In this document: one piece after another, positions 35,726 through 45,601 of the stretch
Numbering within the stretch: the first letter of the stretch is position 1
Layout of the letters: each line of letters opens with the position of its first letter
From: Spirochaetota bacterium
Lineage (GTDB): Bacteria; Spirochaetota; Spirochaetia; Treponematales; UBA12059
DNA length: 64,000 bases
Assembly: GCA_026398615.1 (NCBI GenBank)
Contig: JAPLSN010000014.1
Span: 95,014-159,013, forward strand
Direction: 5' to 3'
Notes under the pieces: model-generated
Told to the model about the DNA's origin: nothing
The model's input: only the letters and a program-made list of their open reading frames with translations
Databases searched by the model: none
Program-made: the position numbers and the translations under genes

Positions 35726-37543
35726 TCACCGGGTCGCCTTCTCGATGTACTCGAAGCTCTGGTGGCGGAAGTACATCTCGTACAGCTTCGAGTACTCGCC
35801 GCCCGAGGCGAGCAGCGCGTCGTGCGAACCTTCCTCGACGATCCCGGACCGATCCAGCACTACGATCCGGTCCGCGAAGCGAACGGTGGACAGGCGGTGC
35901 GCGATCACGATGGCGGTGCGGTCGCGCATCACGGTCTCCAGGCCTTCCTGGATCTGGGCCTCTGTGAAGGGATCCACGCTGGACGTCGTTTCGTCGAGAA
36001 TGAAAAGAGCGGGGTCCTTGACGAGGATGCGCGCGAGGGCCACGAGCTGGCGCTGTCCCATGGAGATCGACGAGCCGCGATGCCCCGTCTCCGTGGCCAG
36101 TCCATCCGGCAGGTCGTCCACCCAGTCGCCGCGCCCGAGGCTCCGCGCCGCCCTTTCCACCTCCGCGTCGGCGGCGCCGGGGCGTGCGTAGCGCACGTTG
36201 TCTGCTACCGTTCCCGGGAACAGGAACGGGTCCTGCGACACAAGACCGATGCGGGACCGCAGGTCGGCCAGCCCGATCGAGCGGATATCGCGCCCGTCCA
36301 CCAGCAGCTCGCCTTCCTGGAATTCGTAGAACCTGCACAGCAGCTTGACGACGGAACTCTTGCCGGCTCCGGTACGCCCGACGATCGCGAGCTTCTCGCC
36401 CGGGCGGATGGACAGGGAAAAGTCCCTGAGCACGGTTTCCTTCGACGAATACGAAAACCCGACTCCGCGGTATTCCACGGAAACCGCACCCTTGCCGGGC
36501 AGGGGAATGAATTCCGCTCCCGGGACCTGCTTCACTTTCGGTTCCCGGTCGATCAGCGAAAAAACGCGTTCGGCAGCGGCGAGCCCGTCCTGGAGCTGGC
36601 TCCAGAAAGAAGCGATGTTGAGCATCGGCCACCAGAAGTATCCCACGGCCTGCATGAAGAGGAACCATTCGCCCAGGGTCACCGCCCCGGCCCGCGTGGC
36701 CAGGCCGCCGGAGTACGCCACGAAGCCGTTCCCCAGCCCCGATGCGAGCGCCACCACCGGGAAGATCAGCTGCAGGACGATGCCGCGCCGGAGACCGAAG
36801 CGGTAGGCCGTCCGGTTGTCGTCCTTGAAGGCATTCCAGAGCGCCAGTTCGCGCCGGAATGCCTTGGCCGTAGAGATTCCGGCTATGGATTCCTGGATGC
36901 GGGCGTTCACCTCGGCCGTGACGCGCTTCGCGTTCAGGGTCACGAAGCGGGCGGCCCGCCTGAACGCGAGGGCCACGACCGCCGCGAGCGGCGCCATGCA
37001 GAGGAGCAGGAGGGAAAGCTTCGCGCTGACGCGGGAAAGGTAGGCGAAGAAGATGGCGACGAGGAGGATCTGCGAGAGGAAATCGGCGACCAGGGCGATG
37101 ACGTTGGCGAAGTCCTCGGTGTCGGTCGTCACGCGGCTCACCACCCTGCCCGAGGAATTCTCGTCGTAGAAGGACAGGTCGTGGGCGACGGCCTTTTCGA
37201 AGGCTTCGGAACGCAGGGCATAGATCGTGTCGCCCACCGCGCGCCCCGAGAGGAAGTGACGCGAGTAATTGAAAAGCCACCCGATCCCGCCGAGGGCGAT
37301 GACGATGGCCGCCAGGAGGACGAAGACCGGCACGGACGGCCTGGCCGCCGCCGCGTCGAGCGAGCGGGCGACGACCACCTGGGCCGCGAACTCCGAGAGC
37401 GAAGCCAGTGCGAGGACGACGGCGACGCCCGCCAGCCGTGCCCGCACCGGCTTGAAATACCCGCCGATGCGCGCGAGGAGCTGCCGGTCCGTATAGGTAC
37501 GGTCATAGGCCTCCGACTCCAGGCCGTCCATGATGAAGCCCAT
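35726..37543 (-). CDS. ABC exporter half-transporter, second subunit
   Basis: 605 residues: six-helix exporter domain (about 30-325) followed by an ATPase domain with Walker A GRTGAGKSS, signature SMGQRQLVALA and Walker B LFILDETTSSVDP. The signature Gly-Gly is replaced by Met-Gly, and the residue after the Walker B Asp is Glu (catalytically competent). GAGGAGG precedes the ATG, which is 2 bp after the upstream gene's stop. It likely forms a heterodimer with that gene's product, in the MdlAB/LmrCD manner. Substrate unknown. Confidence 0.93.
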   Translation of the reverse strand: MGFIMDGLESEAYDRTYTDRQLLARIGGYFKPVRARLAGVAVVLALASLSEFAAQVVVARSLDAAAARPSVPVFVLLAAIVIALGGIGWLFNYSRHFLSGRAVGDTIYALRSEAFEKAVAHDLSFYDENSSGRVVSRVTTDTEDFANVIALVADFLSQILLVAIFFAYLSRVSAKLSLLLLCMAPLAAVVALAFRRAARFVTLNAKRVTAEVNARIQESIAGISTAKAFRRELALWNAFKDDNRTAYRFGLRRGIVLQLIFPVVALASGLGNGFVAYSGGLATRAGAVTLGEWFLFMQAVGYFWWPMLNIASFWSQLQDGLAAAERVFSLIDREPKVKQVPGAEFIPLPGKGAVSVEYRGVGFSYSSKETVLRDFSLSIRPGEKLAIVGRTGAGKSSVVKLLCRFYEFQEGELLVDGRDIRSIGLADLRSRIGLVSQDPFLFPGTVADNVRYARPGAADAEVERAARSLGRGDWVDDLPDGLATETGHRGSSISMGQRQLVALARILVKDPALFILDETTSSVDPFTEAQIQEGLETVMRDRTAIVIAHRLSTVRFADRIVVLDRSGIVEEGSHDALLASGGEYSKLYEMYFRHQSFEYIEKATR

Positions 37544-37545
37544 GC

Positions 37546-39306
37546 CTACCTCCTCGCGAAGAGCCTGCGGTAATCGTCCGAGCGCGCGAGCAGCTCCTCG
37601 TGCGTTCCCTGCTCCGCGAGCGCGCCGCCCTCCAGGAGCAGGATGCGGTCCGCCCAGCGGATATGCGAGAGGCGATGGGTGATGAGGAAGGTCGTCCTCC
37701 CCTCCCCGGCCTTCCGCATGGCTTTCGAAATCTCGTCCTCGGTGCGCGAATCCACCGACGACGTGGAATCGTCCATGACGAGGATGCGTGGATCCGCGAG
37801 GAAGGCGCGGGCGATGGCGATGCGCTGCTTCTGCCCGCCGGACAGCGTGACACCCCGCTCGCCGACCCCGGTGTCGTAGCCCTTTTCGAAACCGGATATG
37901 AACTCGTGCGCCTGCGCCTCGCGCGCCGCTTTTTCGATCTCGGCCTCCGTCGCGCCGTCGCGGCCGAAGGCGATGTTATCGCGTATGGATCGCGAATAGA
38001 GGAAGACATCCTGCTCCACGAAGGCTACCTGGCTGCGGAGGCTCTCCAGGTCCCAGTCGCGCACGTCGGTACCGTCGACGAGGACGCCGCCTGCGGACAC
38101 GTCGAAAACGCGGTTGACGAGGCGGCAGAGGCTCGTCTTGCCCGAACCGGTCCTGCCGACAATGGCCACCGTCTGCCCCGGCTCGACGACGAAGCTCAGG
38201 CCGCGGAGCACGGGAGCCCCGCCGCCGAAGGCGAACGACGCGTTCCTGAATTCAACGCGGCCTTCGATCCGGGCCGACTTCCCCCCCGGGTTCTGGTCCA
38301 GCAGGCTCGCCGCGTTGATCGTCTCGAGGACGTGGCCGGCGCCCGACAGGCCCATCTGGAACATGTTGAACGACCAGAGCGAGATGAAGGTCGTGAAGCG
38401 GAAGGCGTTGTAGAGGAGCATGTAGCCGACGACCTGGCCGATGCTGATTCCGCCTGCGCGCCAGAGTAGGAGCGCGTGCAGGAACCCGAGACCCCAGCAC
38501 ACCGCGAACACGAGAAGGGGCCAGTACCGGCCCTCGACGCGGGCCACCTTGACGTAAAGCTCGCGGAGCTTGCCTGCGTTCGCGGCAAAGCGCGCGGTTT
38601 CCCGCCCCTCGCCCAGGTTGGCCTTCACGGTCTCGATCCCCTCGAGGGCGTCCGCGAGCCCCGCGTTCATACCGCCAAAGCGCCCGCGCTGTTCGTCGGT
38701 GAGCGGGTTCAAGTCCGCGTTGTACTTGCTCACCGTGAGCCCGAGGCCGACCAGGAAGAGCACGGGCACGAGGAGGAGGCGCAGGTCGATCAGAGCCACC
38801 ATGACGAGGGGAACGATCGTCGTGAGCGCCGAATCCATGATGAGTGAGAGCCCGGGCGAGAACATCAGGTTGAGCAGGCGCACGTCGTTGGTGGCGCGCG
38901 CCATGATGTCGCCCACCTTCTGCGCGGAGTGGAAGGTCTGGCTCTTGCCGAGCAGGGCTTCGTAGAGCTCGGCCCGGGCGTCGCGCTCGATGCGCTGGGC
39001 GACGAGTTCGAAGGACAGGTTGCGGCCTATGCCAGCCAGACCCTGGAGCGCCGCCGCGATGGCCATCGCGACGAGGAACAGTTCGCGATCGGCCCACCCC
39101 GGCCTGGACAGCACGTCGAAGCCGCGCCCGACGAGGAGCTGGATGCCTGAAAAGCCGACGTTGTTCCCGATGGAGAAAAGGGCGGCAAGAATCGGCAGCC
39201 ACGGGTAGCGCGAGAGATGGGAAACGATCCACGGACGGGATTCCGGGTGTCGTAATGCCAGCCTTCGCCGGTGCGGAATTCCGCAGCATGGTGCGTCATG
39301 GGTCAC
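37546..39306 (-). CDS. ABC exporter half-transporter, first subunit
   Basis: About 586 residues from the GTG at 39306; the true start is uncertain because no good ribosome site is visible. Exporter domain to about residue 330, then an ATPase with Walker A GRTGSGKTS, canonical signature LSGGQKQRIAIA and Walker B ILVMDDSTSSVD. Here Asp replaces the catalytic Glu, so this half carries the degenerate ATP site and its partner the competent Glu, as in heterodimeric exporters. Confidence 0.9.
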   Translation of the reverse strand: MTHDAPCCGIPHRRRLALRHPESRPWIVSHLSRYPWLPILAALFSIGNNVGFSGIQLLVGRGFDVLSRPGWADRELFLVAMAIAAALQGLAGIGRNLSFELVAQRIERDARAELYEALLGKSQTFHSAQKVGDIMARATNDVRLLNLMFSPGLSLIMDSALTTIVPLVMVALIDLRLLLVPVLFLVGLGLTVSKYNADLNPLTDEQRGRFGGMNAGLADALEGIETVKANLGEGRETARFAANAGKLRELYVKVARVEGRYWPLLVFAVCWGLGFLHALLLWRAGGISIGQVVGYMLLYNAFRFTTFISLWSFNMFQMGLSGAGHVLETINAASLLDQNPGGKSARIEGRVEFRNASFAFGGGAPVLRGLSFVVEPGQTVAIVGRTGSGKTSLCRLVNRVFDVSAGGVLVDGTDVRDWDLESLRSQVAFVEQDVFLYSRSIRDNIAFGRDGATEAEIEKAAREAQAHEFISGFEKGYDTGVGERGVTLSGGQKQRIAIARAFLADPRILVMDDSTSSVDSRTEDEISKAMRKAGEGRTTFLITHRLSHIRWADRILLLEGGALAEQGTHEELLARSDDYRRLFARR

Positions 39307-39479
39307 CTCGCGGAAGATAGTAGCGCAAAACGGATTCCGGCGCCATGGAATTTCCCGCGGTTGCGTGGACCCGGCAAGCGCCCGACCGGCCTTGACGAGG
39401 CGGAACTCGAGGCGTACTGTCAGGCAGCAATCCAGCCGGCGAAAGCGCTCCTGTAGGATCACGCCGGACGAGGTCGGCC

Positions 39480-40022
39480 ATGAAACCCGTCGCCGCGTTC
39501 ATCATCGCCCTCATCCTCGCAGCGTCGCCTCTCGTCGGCAGTTTGCCCGCTGAGGGCATTGACGACATCGACTTCCTCACCGAGGAATACCCGCCGTACA
39601 ATTACTCGAAGGACGAAAAAGCCGGCGGCTTTTTCGTGGACGTCCTCGATGAGGCGTTGCGCCGCCTAGGTTCCTCCAAATGCGTCGTGAGGAACGACGT
39701 GGGCGAACAGCTCATGCGAACCGCGGGCCATCCGGCCCACCTGCTGGAGACAGCCCCGGATGCCGACCTCAACGTGCGGCTCCTGGCCGCTGGCCGCCTG
39801 GACGCGATCGCCTACGATGAATATGCCTCGACGGAGGTATTCGCGCGGAACGGCCTCGATCCGGCCGTTTTCGAAACCGTGTATATCCTGCGTTCGGGCG
39901 AACTCTGGTTCGCCTTCTCGCGGGGGACGAGCGCCGCGGCGGTGCGCTCGTTCCAGTTCGCCATCGACGCGATGAGGGCGGACGGACGGATCCAGGCCCT
40001 GCACGACCGGCACTTCAGGTAG
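39480..40022 (+). pseudogene. Family 3 solute-binding protein with internal deletion
   Basis: 180 residues against a usual 240-260. A signal peptide (about 1-25) is followed by the first lobe, FLTEEYPPYNYSKDEKAGGF. The hinge and second lobe are recognisable (RNDVGEQLM, LNVRLLAAGRLDAIAYD, RADGRIQALHD). About 60-70 residues that normally lie between are gone, joined in frame after LRRLGSSKC. The deletion removes much of the ligand cleft, so it is probably non-functional, though the frame is open. Confidence 0.65.
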
Positions 40023-40168
40023 CTTGAGCCTGCCGGCGACGCGCACGACGCGACCATCACTGCAGCGATCGCCGCGAAGGAAAGCCGGCGGACGAATCAG
40101 ATGGCAGCGCGCAACGCGCCCCGCTTCGTATCCATGACTTCGTTCATCGGCATTTCGTCGCCTCGTGA

Positions 40169-40600
40169 TTATGGCCTCTTCGCCAGGATATCCCTCATGA
40201 GGACGGCCCGTGCCAGCGCCGCCCGGGCGGCGGCGGCGCGGTCGCCTCCGATCCTTCCGTTCAGGATGAATCCGATCTCGCCATGGAGGTAGCTGAAAAA
40301 AAAGTCCGCGGTGTCCGACGCCCGCACCGGGTCCGCCCCGCCGATTTCCGCGGCTACCGCCGCGGCATACGCCCCCGACGGACGTTCGATGCGTTCACGG
40401 GCGGGCGGACAGGCGATCCTCGCAGGCAGCCTGGAACAGCGAGAACGCTTCCGCGTAGGCGAGCCAGAGGAGTCCGCCAAGACCGTCGACGTAGTGGTAG
40501 GCATTCATGTGCGAGCACCCGGCCTCGCGGGCGATGCTCCGCAAAGTGGCGCCGCGCACGCCGCGGTTCCTTTCGACGAGTCAAGCCTTCCTGGGGACAG
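40169..40600 (-). pseudogene. Decayed TetR-family regulator
   Basis: On the minus strand a TetR helix-turn-helix reads RGVRGATLRSIAREAGCSHM followed by NAYHYVDGLGGLLWLAY (about 40570-40430), ending in a TGA near 40402. The C-terminal part (FFFSYLHGEIGFILNGRIGG) continues in another frame to 40169. A further in-frame TGA lies just upstream of the HTH, and a GGGGACAGAGCT repeat replaces the 5' end. At least one frameshift and one stop, so the gene is dead. It lies immediately upstream of the efflux operon. Confidence 0.7.
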
Positions 40601-40770
40601 AGCTCGAAGCCATGTTCGAACTTGACGCGGTGGGTGCCATCGTATTCGACGTTATCACTCGCAGAACCAAAAGATAATAAAGAGCTTTTCGGCCCGCGGA
40701 CCTGCATCCACGGACCGGCCGGGAATCGTCCCCGTCCCGCGGTCAAGAGAAACCCGTTTTTTTCCGACGC

Positions 40771-40785
40771 GCGCAATTATTGCGC
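40771..40785. promoter_or_regulatory. Palindrome, candidate enhancer (UAS) for the NtrC-type regulator
   Basis: GCGCAAT-T-ATTGCGC is a perfect 7-bp inverted repeat, about 103 bp upstream of the sigma-54 -24 element, the usual range for activator sites. A second palindrome GCAC-AAC-GTGC follows at 40788-40799. Confidence 0.5.
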
Positions 40786-40885
40786 AGCGCACAACGTGCA
40801 TGGCGATACATTCCCACGACGCTGGTTCCACAGGAAGCCACGGGCCTGTAGATGGATCATTCTGTCGGAAACGGCGTTTTACCAT

Positions 40886-40902
40886 TTGGCATGCTTCTTG
40901 CT
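40886..40902 (+). promoter_or_regulatory. Sigma-54 promoter of the efflux operon
   Basis: TTGGCATG-CTTC-TTGCT contains the -24 GG (40888-40889) and -12 GC (40900-40901) with exactly 10 bp between, and differs from TGGCACG-N4-TTGCA at two positions. Start expected near 40913, 22 bp before the first ATG. The operon's last gene encodes a GAFTGA-containing activator. Confidence 0.78.
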
Positions 40903-40934
40903 GCATAGGCAGTATTCAAGGAGTCAAACACACC

Positions 40935-42278
40935 ATGAAGAAGTTGAAGTTCATTGCGATAATGGCGGCCGTCGCCATAATCGCGGGCGGGGCTATCATC
41001 CTGAGTTCAGGCAAGAAGGCCGGCGCGGCCTCGAATACCGAAAGTTACGTTTTCGCGACGATAGTTCGCGGGACGATAGAGAGCGTCGTATCGAGCAGCG
41101 GAACCCTGTCGGTGGTTTCGTCGGTGGGCGTGCTCGCCCAGATGAGCGGACGGCTGGAGACGGTCGCCGTCGACTTTAACGATAGAGTGCGCAAGGGCCA
41201 GGTGCTCGCCACCATCAATACCGATCTCTTGAGGCTCCAGGCCAAGGTAGCCCAGGCAGCGGTCGACAAGGCTCTGGCGAACTACGATCTCCAGCTCCTC
41301 GCCGCGCGGAATGCGGAGAGGCTCTTCGAAAAGAGCCTCCTGTCCGAATACGACCTCAAGACGAGCCAGTCGACCTTCGACGTCTGCAGGGCGGAGCTGT
41401 CATCGGCCCGGGCTTCACTCGAGGAGATAGAGACCGAGATCAACCAATATGCGATCATCACCTCGCCAATCGACGGAATAGTCCTCGAGCGGGACATCGA
41501 CGAGGGGCAGAGCGTCGTCGGTGGCTCGAGCTCCTCGTCAACGAGTCTCTTTACGATAGCCGAGGACCTGGCGAAGATGCAGATCAAGGCGGAGGTCGAC
41601 GAGCTCGACATCGGCTCGATCAAGGTCGGGCAGGACGTCCGCTTCACGGTCGAGGCCGATCCCGGCCGGACCTTCGCGGGCACCGTGAAGGAAATACGCC
41701 TCGTGCCCGAGACGACCGACAACGTCGTCTACTACTGCGTGATCATACTCGCCGACAACGAATCCGGAAAACTGCTGCCCGGCATGACGGCGAGCGTCAG
41801 TTTCATCAAACAGAGGAAAGACGATATTCTCGTCGTCCCGAGCGCCGCCTTCCGCTTCACGCCGACGAGCCTGAGCTCCGCCGAGATAAGGAAGGCGGTA
41901 TTCATGGCCGGCCTCGGCGAGCTTTCTGCGGCCGACAAGGCCGCTGCCGAGGCGCGTTACGACGACGAGCAGAAGGCCCTGGCGGCTGCAGCGGCGGGCG
42001 ACTCGTCCACCAGGAAGGTCGGTGGCCTTTCGAGCCTCATGGGCGGCGGCGGTCCTGGCTTCGGCGGCCCGCCGGGAACCCGTTCTTCCGCCTCCTCGAG
42101 CCAGGCGAGTCAGTCGGTCGCTGCCTCGACGAAGAAGACGCTCTGGTACATGGACGAGTCGGGTAGGATCACCGCGGCCCTGATCGATGCCGGCATCGGC
42201 GACGGGTCGAAGACCGAGATAGTCGGCGCCGAAAACCTCGAAGGCGCGAGCGTCATCGTGAAGATCAGGGTGGAATGA
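40935..42278 (+). CDS. MacA-like periplasmic adaptor protein of an ABC efflux pump
   Basis: 447 residues. An N-terminal membrane anchor (about 5-24) is followed by the biotinyl-lipoyl half (SGRLETVAVDFNDRVRKGQVLA), an alpha-helical hairpin (about 95-155), the second lipoyl half (ITSPIDGIVLERDIDEGQ) and a beta-barrel domain. An unusual Gly/Ser/Ala-rich insert (about 355-400) precedes the membrane-proximal domain. It links the inner-membrane pump to the TolC-like protein. AAGGAG lies 11 bp upstream of the ATG. Confidence 0.92.
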   Translation: MKKLKFIAIMAAVAIIAGGAIILSSGKKAGAASNTESYVFATIVRGTIESVVSSSGTLSVVSSVGVLAQMSGRLETVAVDFNDRVRKGQVLATINTDLLRLQAKVAQAAVDKALANYDLQLLAARNAERLFEKSLLSEYDLKTSQSTFDVCRAELSSARASLEEIETEINQYAIITSPIDGIVLERDIDEGQSVVGGSSSSSTSLFTIAEDLAKMQIKAEVDELDIGSIKVGQDVRFTVEADPGRTFAGTVKEIRLVPETTDNVVYYCVIILADNESGKLLPGMTASVSFIKQRKDDILVVPSAAFRFTPTSLSSAEIRKAVFMAGLGELSAADKAAAEARYDDEQKALAAAAAGDSSTRKVGGLSSLMGGGGPGFGGPPGTRSSASSSQASQSVAASTKKTLWYMDESGRITAALIDAGIGDGSKTEIVGAENLEGASVIVKIRVE

Positions 42279-42280
42279 TC

Positions 42281-43045
42281 ATGGCAATGATCGAACTGCG
42301 CAGGATACAGCGCCGCTACGTCGTGGGCGACATAGTCGTCAGAGCCATACGCGGCCTCGACCTCGACGTCGATACCGGGGAATTCGTCGCCATCATGGGG
42401 CCTTCCGGCTCCGGAAAGTCGACCCTGATGAACACCTTGGGCTGCCTCGACAAGCCTACGGAGGGCAGCTACGTCCTCGACGGGCTGGAGACCTCGAAGG
42501 CGAGCCCCGACGAGTTCGCCGACCTGCGCAACGGCAAGATCGGTTTCGTGTTCCAGGGCTTCAACCTCCTGTCCAGGACGAGCGCGCTCGAGAACGTGGA
42601 GCTTCCGCTCTTCTACGACCGCTCCGGCTCGAAGATCGATCCGAAGGCGCGAGCGAAGGCGGCCCTCGAGGAGGTCGGCCTTGGAGACCGCCTCGACCAC
42701 AAGCCTAACCAGCTTTCAGGAGGCCAGCAGCAGCGGGTCGCGATAGCGAGAGCCATGGTCAAGGATCCTGCCTTCATATTGGCTGACGAGCCGACCGGCA
42801 ACCTCGATACCGAGATGACCATGGAGGTCATGAGCCTGTTCCAGGAACTCAACGATCGCGGCGTGACCATCGTGATGGTCACGCACGAGCCCGAGGTCGC
42901 CGCGTACACGAAGCGCATCATAACGATGCGTGACGGCGCCATCGTATCGGACGCGTCGGTGACCGATAGGCGCAGGGCGAGCGACGACCTCGAAGATTGG
43001 AAGAAGAAGCACGCCGCGCTGGCTGTCGCGGAGGCCGCCGTATGA
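42281..43045 (+). CDS. MacB/LolD-type ABC ATPase
   Basis: 254 residues. Walker [10 protein letters not shown], signature [12 protein letters not shown], Walker [13 protein letters not shown] and H-loop VTHE are intact. The ATG at 42281 has better spacing from GGTGGA than the one at 42275 that overlaps the previous stop. Powers the FtsX-like permease that follows (ATGA overlap). Confidence 0.92.
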   Translation: MAMIELRRIQRRYVVGDIVVRAIRGLDLDVDTGEFVAIMGPSGSGKSTLMNTLGCLDKPTEGSYVLDGLETSKASPDEFADLRNGKIGFVFQGFNLLSRTSALENVELPLFYDRSGSKIDPKARAKAALEEVGLGDRLDHKPNQLSGGQQQRVAIARAMVKDPAFILADEPTGNLDTEMTMEVMSLFQELNDRGVTIVMVTHEPEVAAYTKRIITMRDGAIVSDASVTDRRRASDDLEDWKKKHAALAVAEAAV

Positions 43046-44238
43046 CCTTCGCCAAGCTCGTCCGCGCCTCGGCGCTCAGCATTTTCCGCAACAAGATGAG
43101 GAGCTTCCTCACCTCCCTCGGCATCATCATAGGCGTATGCTCGGTCATCGTGATGGTGGCCGTCGGCACGGGGTCGCAGGCCCAGATCAAGAAGCAGATA
43201 TCCTCTATGGGCACCAACCTCATCATGGTGATGCCGCCCCGCGGCCCGCGCGAGGCCAACCGCCTCTCGATGGCCGACGTCGAGAAGATACGATCCGAGG
43301 CCAGTTACCTGAGCGCCATTTCAGGCGAGGTCCGACTCTCCGGTTCCAAGGTCGTCGGCGGTTCCGGCTACTGGTCGACGTCGGTCTACGGCATCGAACC
43401 GGATTTCATTGAGATAAGGAACTGGGCGGTGCAGTCTGGCGAGTTCTTCACAGACAAGGACCTCGCAGCCCGCAGCAAGGTCGCGGTGCTCGGGACCACG
43501 GTCGCGGCAAAGCTCTTCCCCGGCGAGGACCCTATGGGCAAGAGCGTCCGCATAGGCACGACTCCGTTCACCATAGTCGGCATGCTTTCGAGCAAGGGCT
43601 CGACCGGCATGGGCAACGACCAGGACGACGTCGTGATGGTGCCCCTCAATACGGCGGTCAACCGGCTCATGCGGGACCGAACGATAGAGTCGATAGAGAT
43701 GAGCGTGGTGCGCGAGGACCTCATGGACGAGGCCCAGGCGGAGATCACGGCCATTCTCCGGGAGTCGCACAAGCTTTCGGCCGGAGACGACGACGACTTC
43801 GACGTGATGAACCAATCGGAGATCATCAAGACCGCCTCGCAGACATCGCAGACCCTCACGACCCTGCTCGCCGCGATTGCCGGCGTATCGCTCATGGTCG
43901 GCGGCATAGGCATCATGAACATCATGCTCGTGTCGGTCACCGAGCGTACCAGGGAGATAGGCATACGGATGTCGGTGGGCGCCCGCAGGCGCGACATACT
44001 CCTTCAGTTCCTTTCAGAGTCGGTCATCCTGAGTCTATTGGGCGGGTCCATCGGGATACTCCTCGCCCTGGGGCTTTCCTGGGCGCTGAAGACCTTCATG
44101 AGCATGCCGACGTTGGTGAGTCCGGCGGTGATAGCCGCGTCCGCCGGTTTCGCGGCCGCTGTCGGCATTTTCTTCGGCTTCTACCCCGCCAGGAAGGCCG
44201 CCAATCTGTACCCGATCGACGCCCTGCGTTATGAGTGA
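43042..44238 (+). CDS. MacB/FtsX-type ABC permease
   Basis: 398 residues: TM1 (about 18-42), a periplasmic MacB-PCD domain (45-255), then three C-terminal helices of the FtsX domain, with [21 protein letters not shown] before TM3. ATPase and permease are separate genes, unlike the fused MacB of E. coli. Together with the adaptor and TolC factor it forms a tripartite mechanotransmission pump for toxic or signal compounds or lipoproteins. Confidence 0.92.
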   Translation: MTFAKLVRASALSIFRNKMRSFLTSLGIIIGVCSVIVMVAVGTGSQAQIKKQISSMGTNLIMVMPPRGPREANRLSMADVEKIRSEASYLSAISGEVRLSGSKVVGGSGYWSTSVYGIEPDFIEIRNWAVQSGEFFTDKDLAARSKVAVLGTTVAAKLFPGEDPMGKSVRIGTTPFTIVGMLSSKGSTGMGNDQDDVVMVPLNTAVNRLMRDRTIESIEMSVVREDLMDEAQAEITAILRESHKLSAGDDDDFDVMNQSEIIKTASQTSQTLTTLLAAIAGVSLMVGGIGIMNIMLVSVTERTREIGIRMSVGARRRDILLQFLSESVILSLLGGSIGILLALGLSWALKTFMSMPTLVSPAVIAASAGFAAAVGIFFGFYPARKAANLYPIDALRYE

Positions 44239-44250
44239 TGGGAGAGCAGT

Positions 44251-45579
44251 ATGAGAATATTGAAACGGGCGGTCTTCGCCGCCTTGATGACAGCCGTCAT
44301 GGCGGCGCCCTTCGCCTCTGCCCAGGACGGGCTCGATCTCGGGACGGCGCGGGAGTTCGTCCTTTCGCGCTCCTCGACCCTCAAGAAGGCCCGGCTGGCC
44401 GTCGATTCCGCAATCCTTGCCGGAAAGGCACGGGTCTACGAAGGCCTGCCGTCGATAACGGCTTCCTCTGGCGGAACCCTGGAATACAAATACTCGAGCC
44501 CGCTTTCGGACGGCCTCGGCGCCTCGGTCAGGCTGGCCGCGACGCAGACGATATTCGACGGGGGCAGGCAGGCCGCCCTGGCAAGGCAGACCGGCTTCGC
44601 GTCGGATGCCGCCAGCGAGGAGCTGCGGGCGATGCGGGTCGAGCTCATAGGCCAGGCCGATACTGCCTTCTGCTCGGTGCTGAAGGCTGCCGCATCCGTC
44701 GACGCAGCAGCCGGGGACCTCGCGGCCGCGGGGCTGCGCCTCCAGATCGCCAGCGTCAAGATGGAGGCCGGCGTCCTGGCGAAGTCGGAGTACCTCATGA
44801 CGGAATCCGAGGCCGCAGCTTACGAAACTTCGCTCATCAAGGCGAAAAAGACCCTGGCGTCGGCAAAGGCCAAGCTCGCGTCGCTGACCGGCCTTCCGGT
44901 TTCGACCGATCTCGAGCCCATCGACTTCTCGATCTACGACGGTATTCAGGGCAGGCTCTCCGCGCTCGACGAGACGGCTGCGAATACGCTCGCCGCGAAC
45001 ATCGTCGCCATCGCGGCCGTCAACAACCCCGGTCTCGCGGGATATGCGCTCGCCATCGAGAAGGCAAGGCTGGCGGTCGATGTCGCCGGGAAGGGGTATG
45101 CGCCGACCATCACCGCCAGCCTTTCCCAGGGGCTCGGCTGGGCCGCCGCGTCCGGCCTGTCTGTCGGCGCGGGGAGCTTCTCGCTCACCGCCAACCTGAG
45201 CCTCAACCTGTGGGCGACGAAGAACGGCGTCGAGTCGGCGACCGCCGCAGCCGCGAGCGCGGCCCTCGACAAAAGCGACGGAGAACGGAGCCTCATCCTA
45301 GACATAGACGTGGCCGTCAACGAGCTGCTCGGGGCTGTCCGTTCGATAGCGTCTTCAGCCAAGGCTCTCGAGTACGCGGAGAGCAATTACCTGAACGTGC
45401 TCGAACGCTTCAAGCTGTCGTCGGCCTCTGCCTCCGAGCTCTCGAGCGCTGAGGCCCTGGTGAGCACCGACAGGACCGCTTTCACAGGCGCCCGCTACGA
45501 TTTCCTTTCCTGCCTTTCGGTCCTCCGGGGCCTTGCCGGGCTCGAGAGCGAGGTCATGCTCCTGGCCGCCATACCATGA
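44251..45579 (+). CDS. TolC-family outer membrane efflux protein
   Basis: 442 residues with a signal peptide (cleavage near FASA/QD). Two homologous halves rich in Ala/Ser helices and amphipathic strands match the outer-membrane efflux protein family; the second half repeats the motif around PTITASLSQGLGW. It starts 12 bp after the permease, so the whole envelope-spanning pump is encoded in one operon. Confidence 0.88.
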   Translation: MRILKRAVFAALMTAVMAAPFASAQDGLDLGTAREFVLSRSSTLKKARLAVDSAILAGKARVYEGLPSITASSGGTLEYKYSSPLSDGLGASVRLAATQTIFDGGRQAALARQTGFASDAASEELRAMRVELIGQADTAFCSVLKAAASVDAAAGDLAAAGLRLQIASVKMEAGVLAKSEYLMTESEAAAYETSLIKAKKTLASAKAKLASLTGLPVSTDLEPIDFSIYDGIQGRLSALDETAANTLAANIVAIAAVNNPGLAGYALAIEKARLAVDVAGKGYAPTITASLSQGLGWAAASGLSVGAGSFSLTANLSLNLWATKNGVESATAAAASAALDKSDGERSLILDIDVAVNELLGAVRSIASSAKALEYAESNYLNVLERFKLSSASASELSSAEALVSTDRTAFTGARYDFLSCLSVLRGLAGLESEVMLLAAIP

Positions 45580-45601
45580 TAGAATCAGGGCGACGAACGG
45601 C

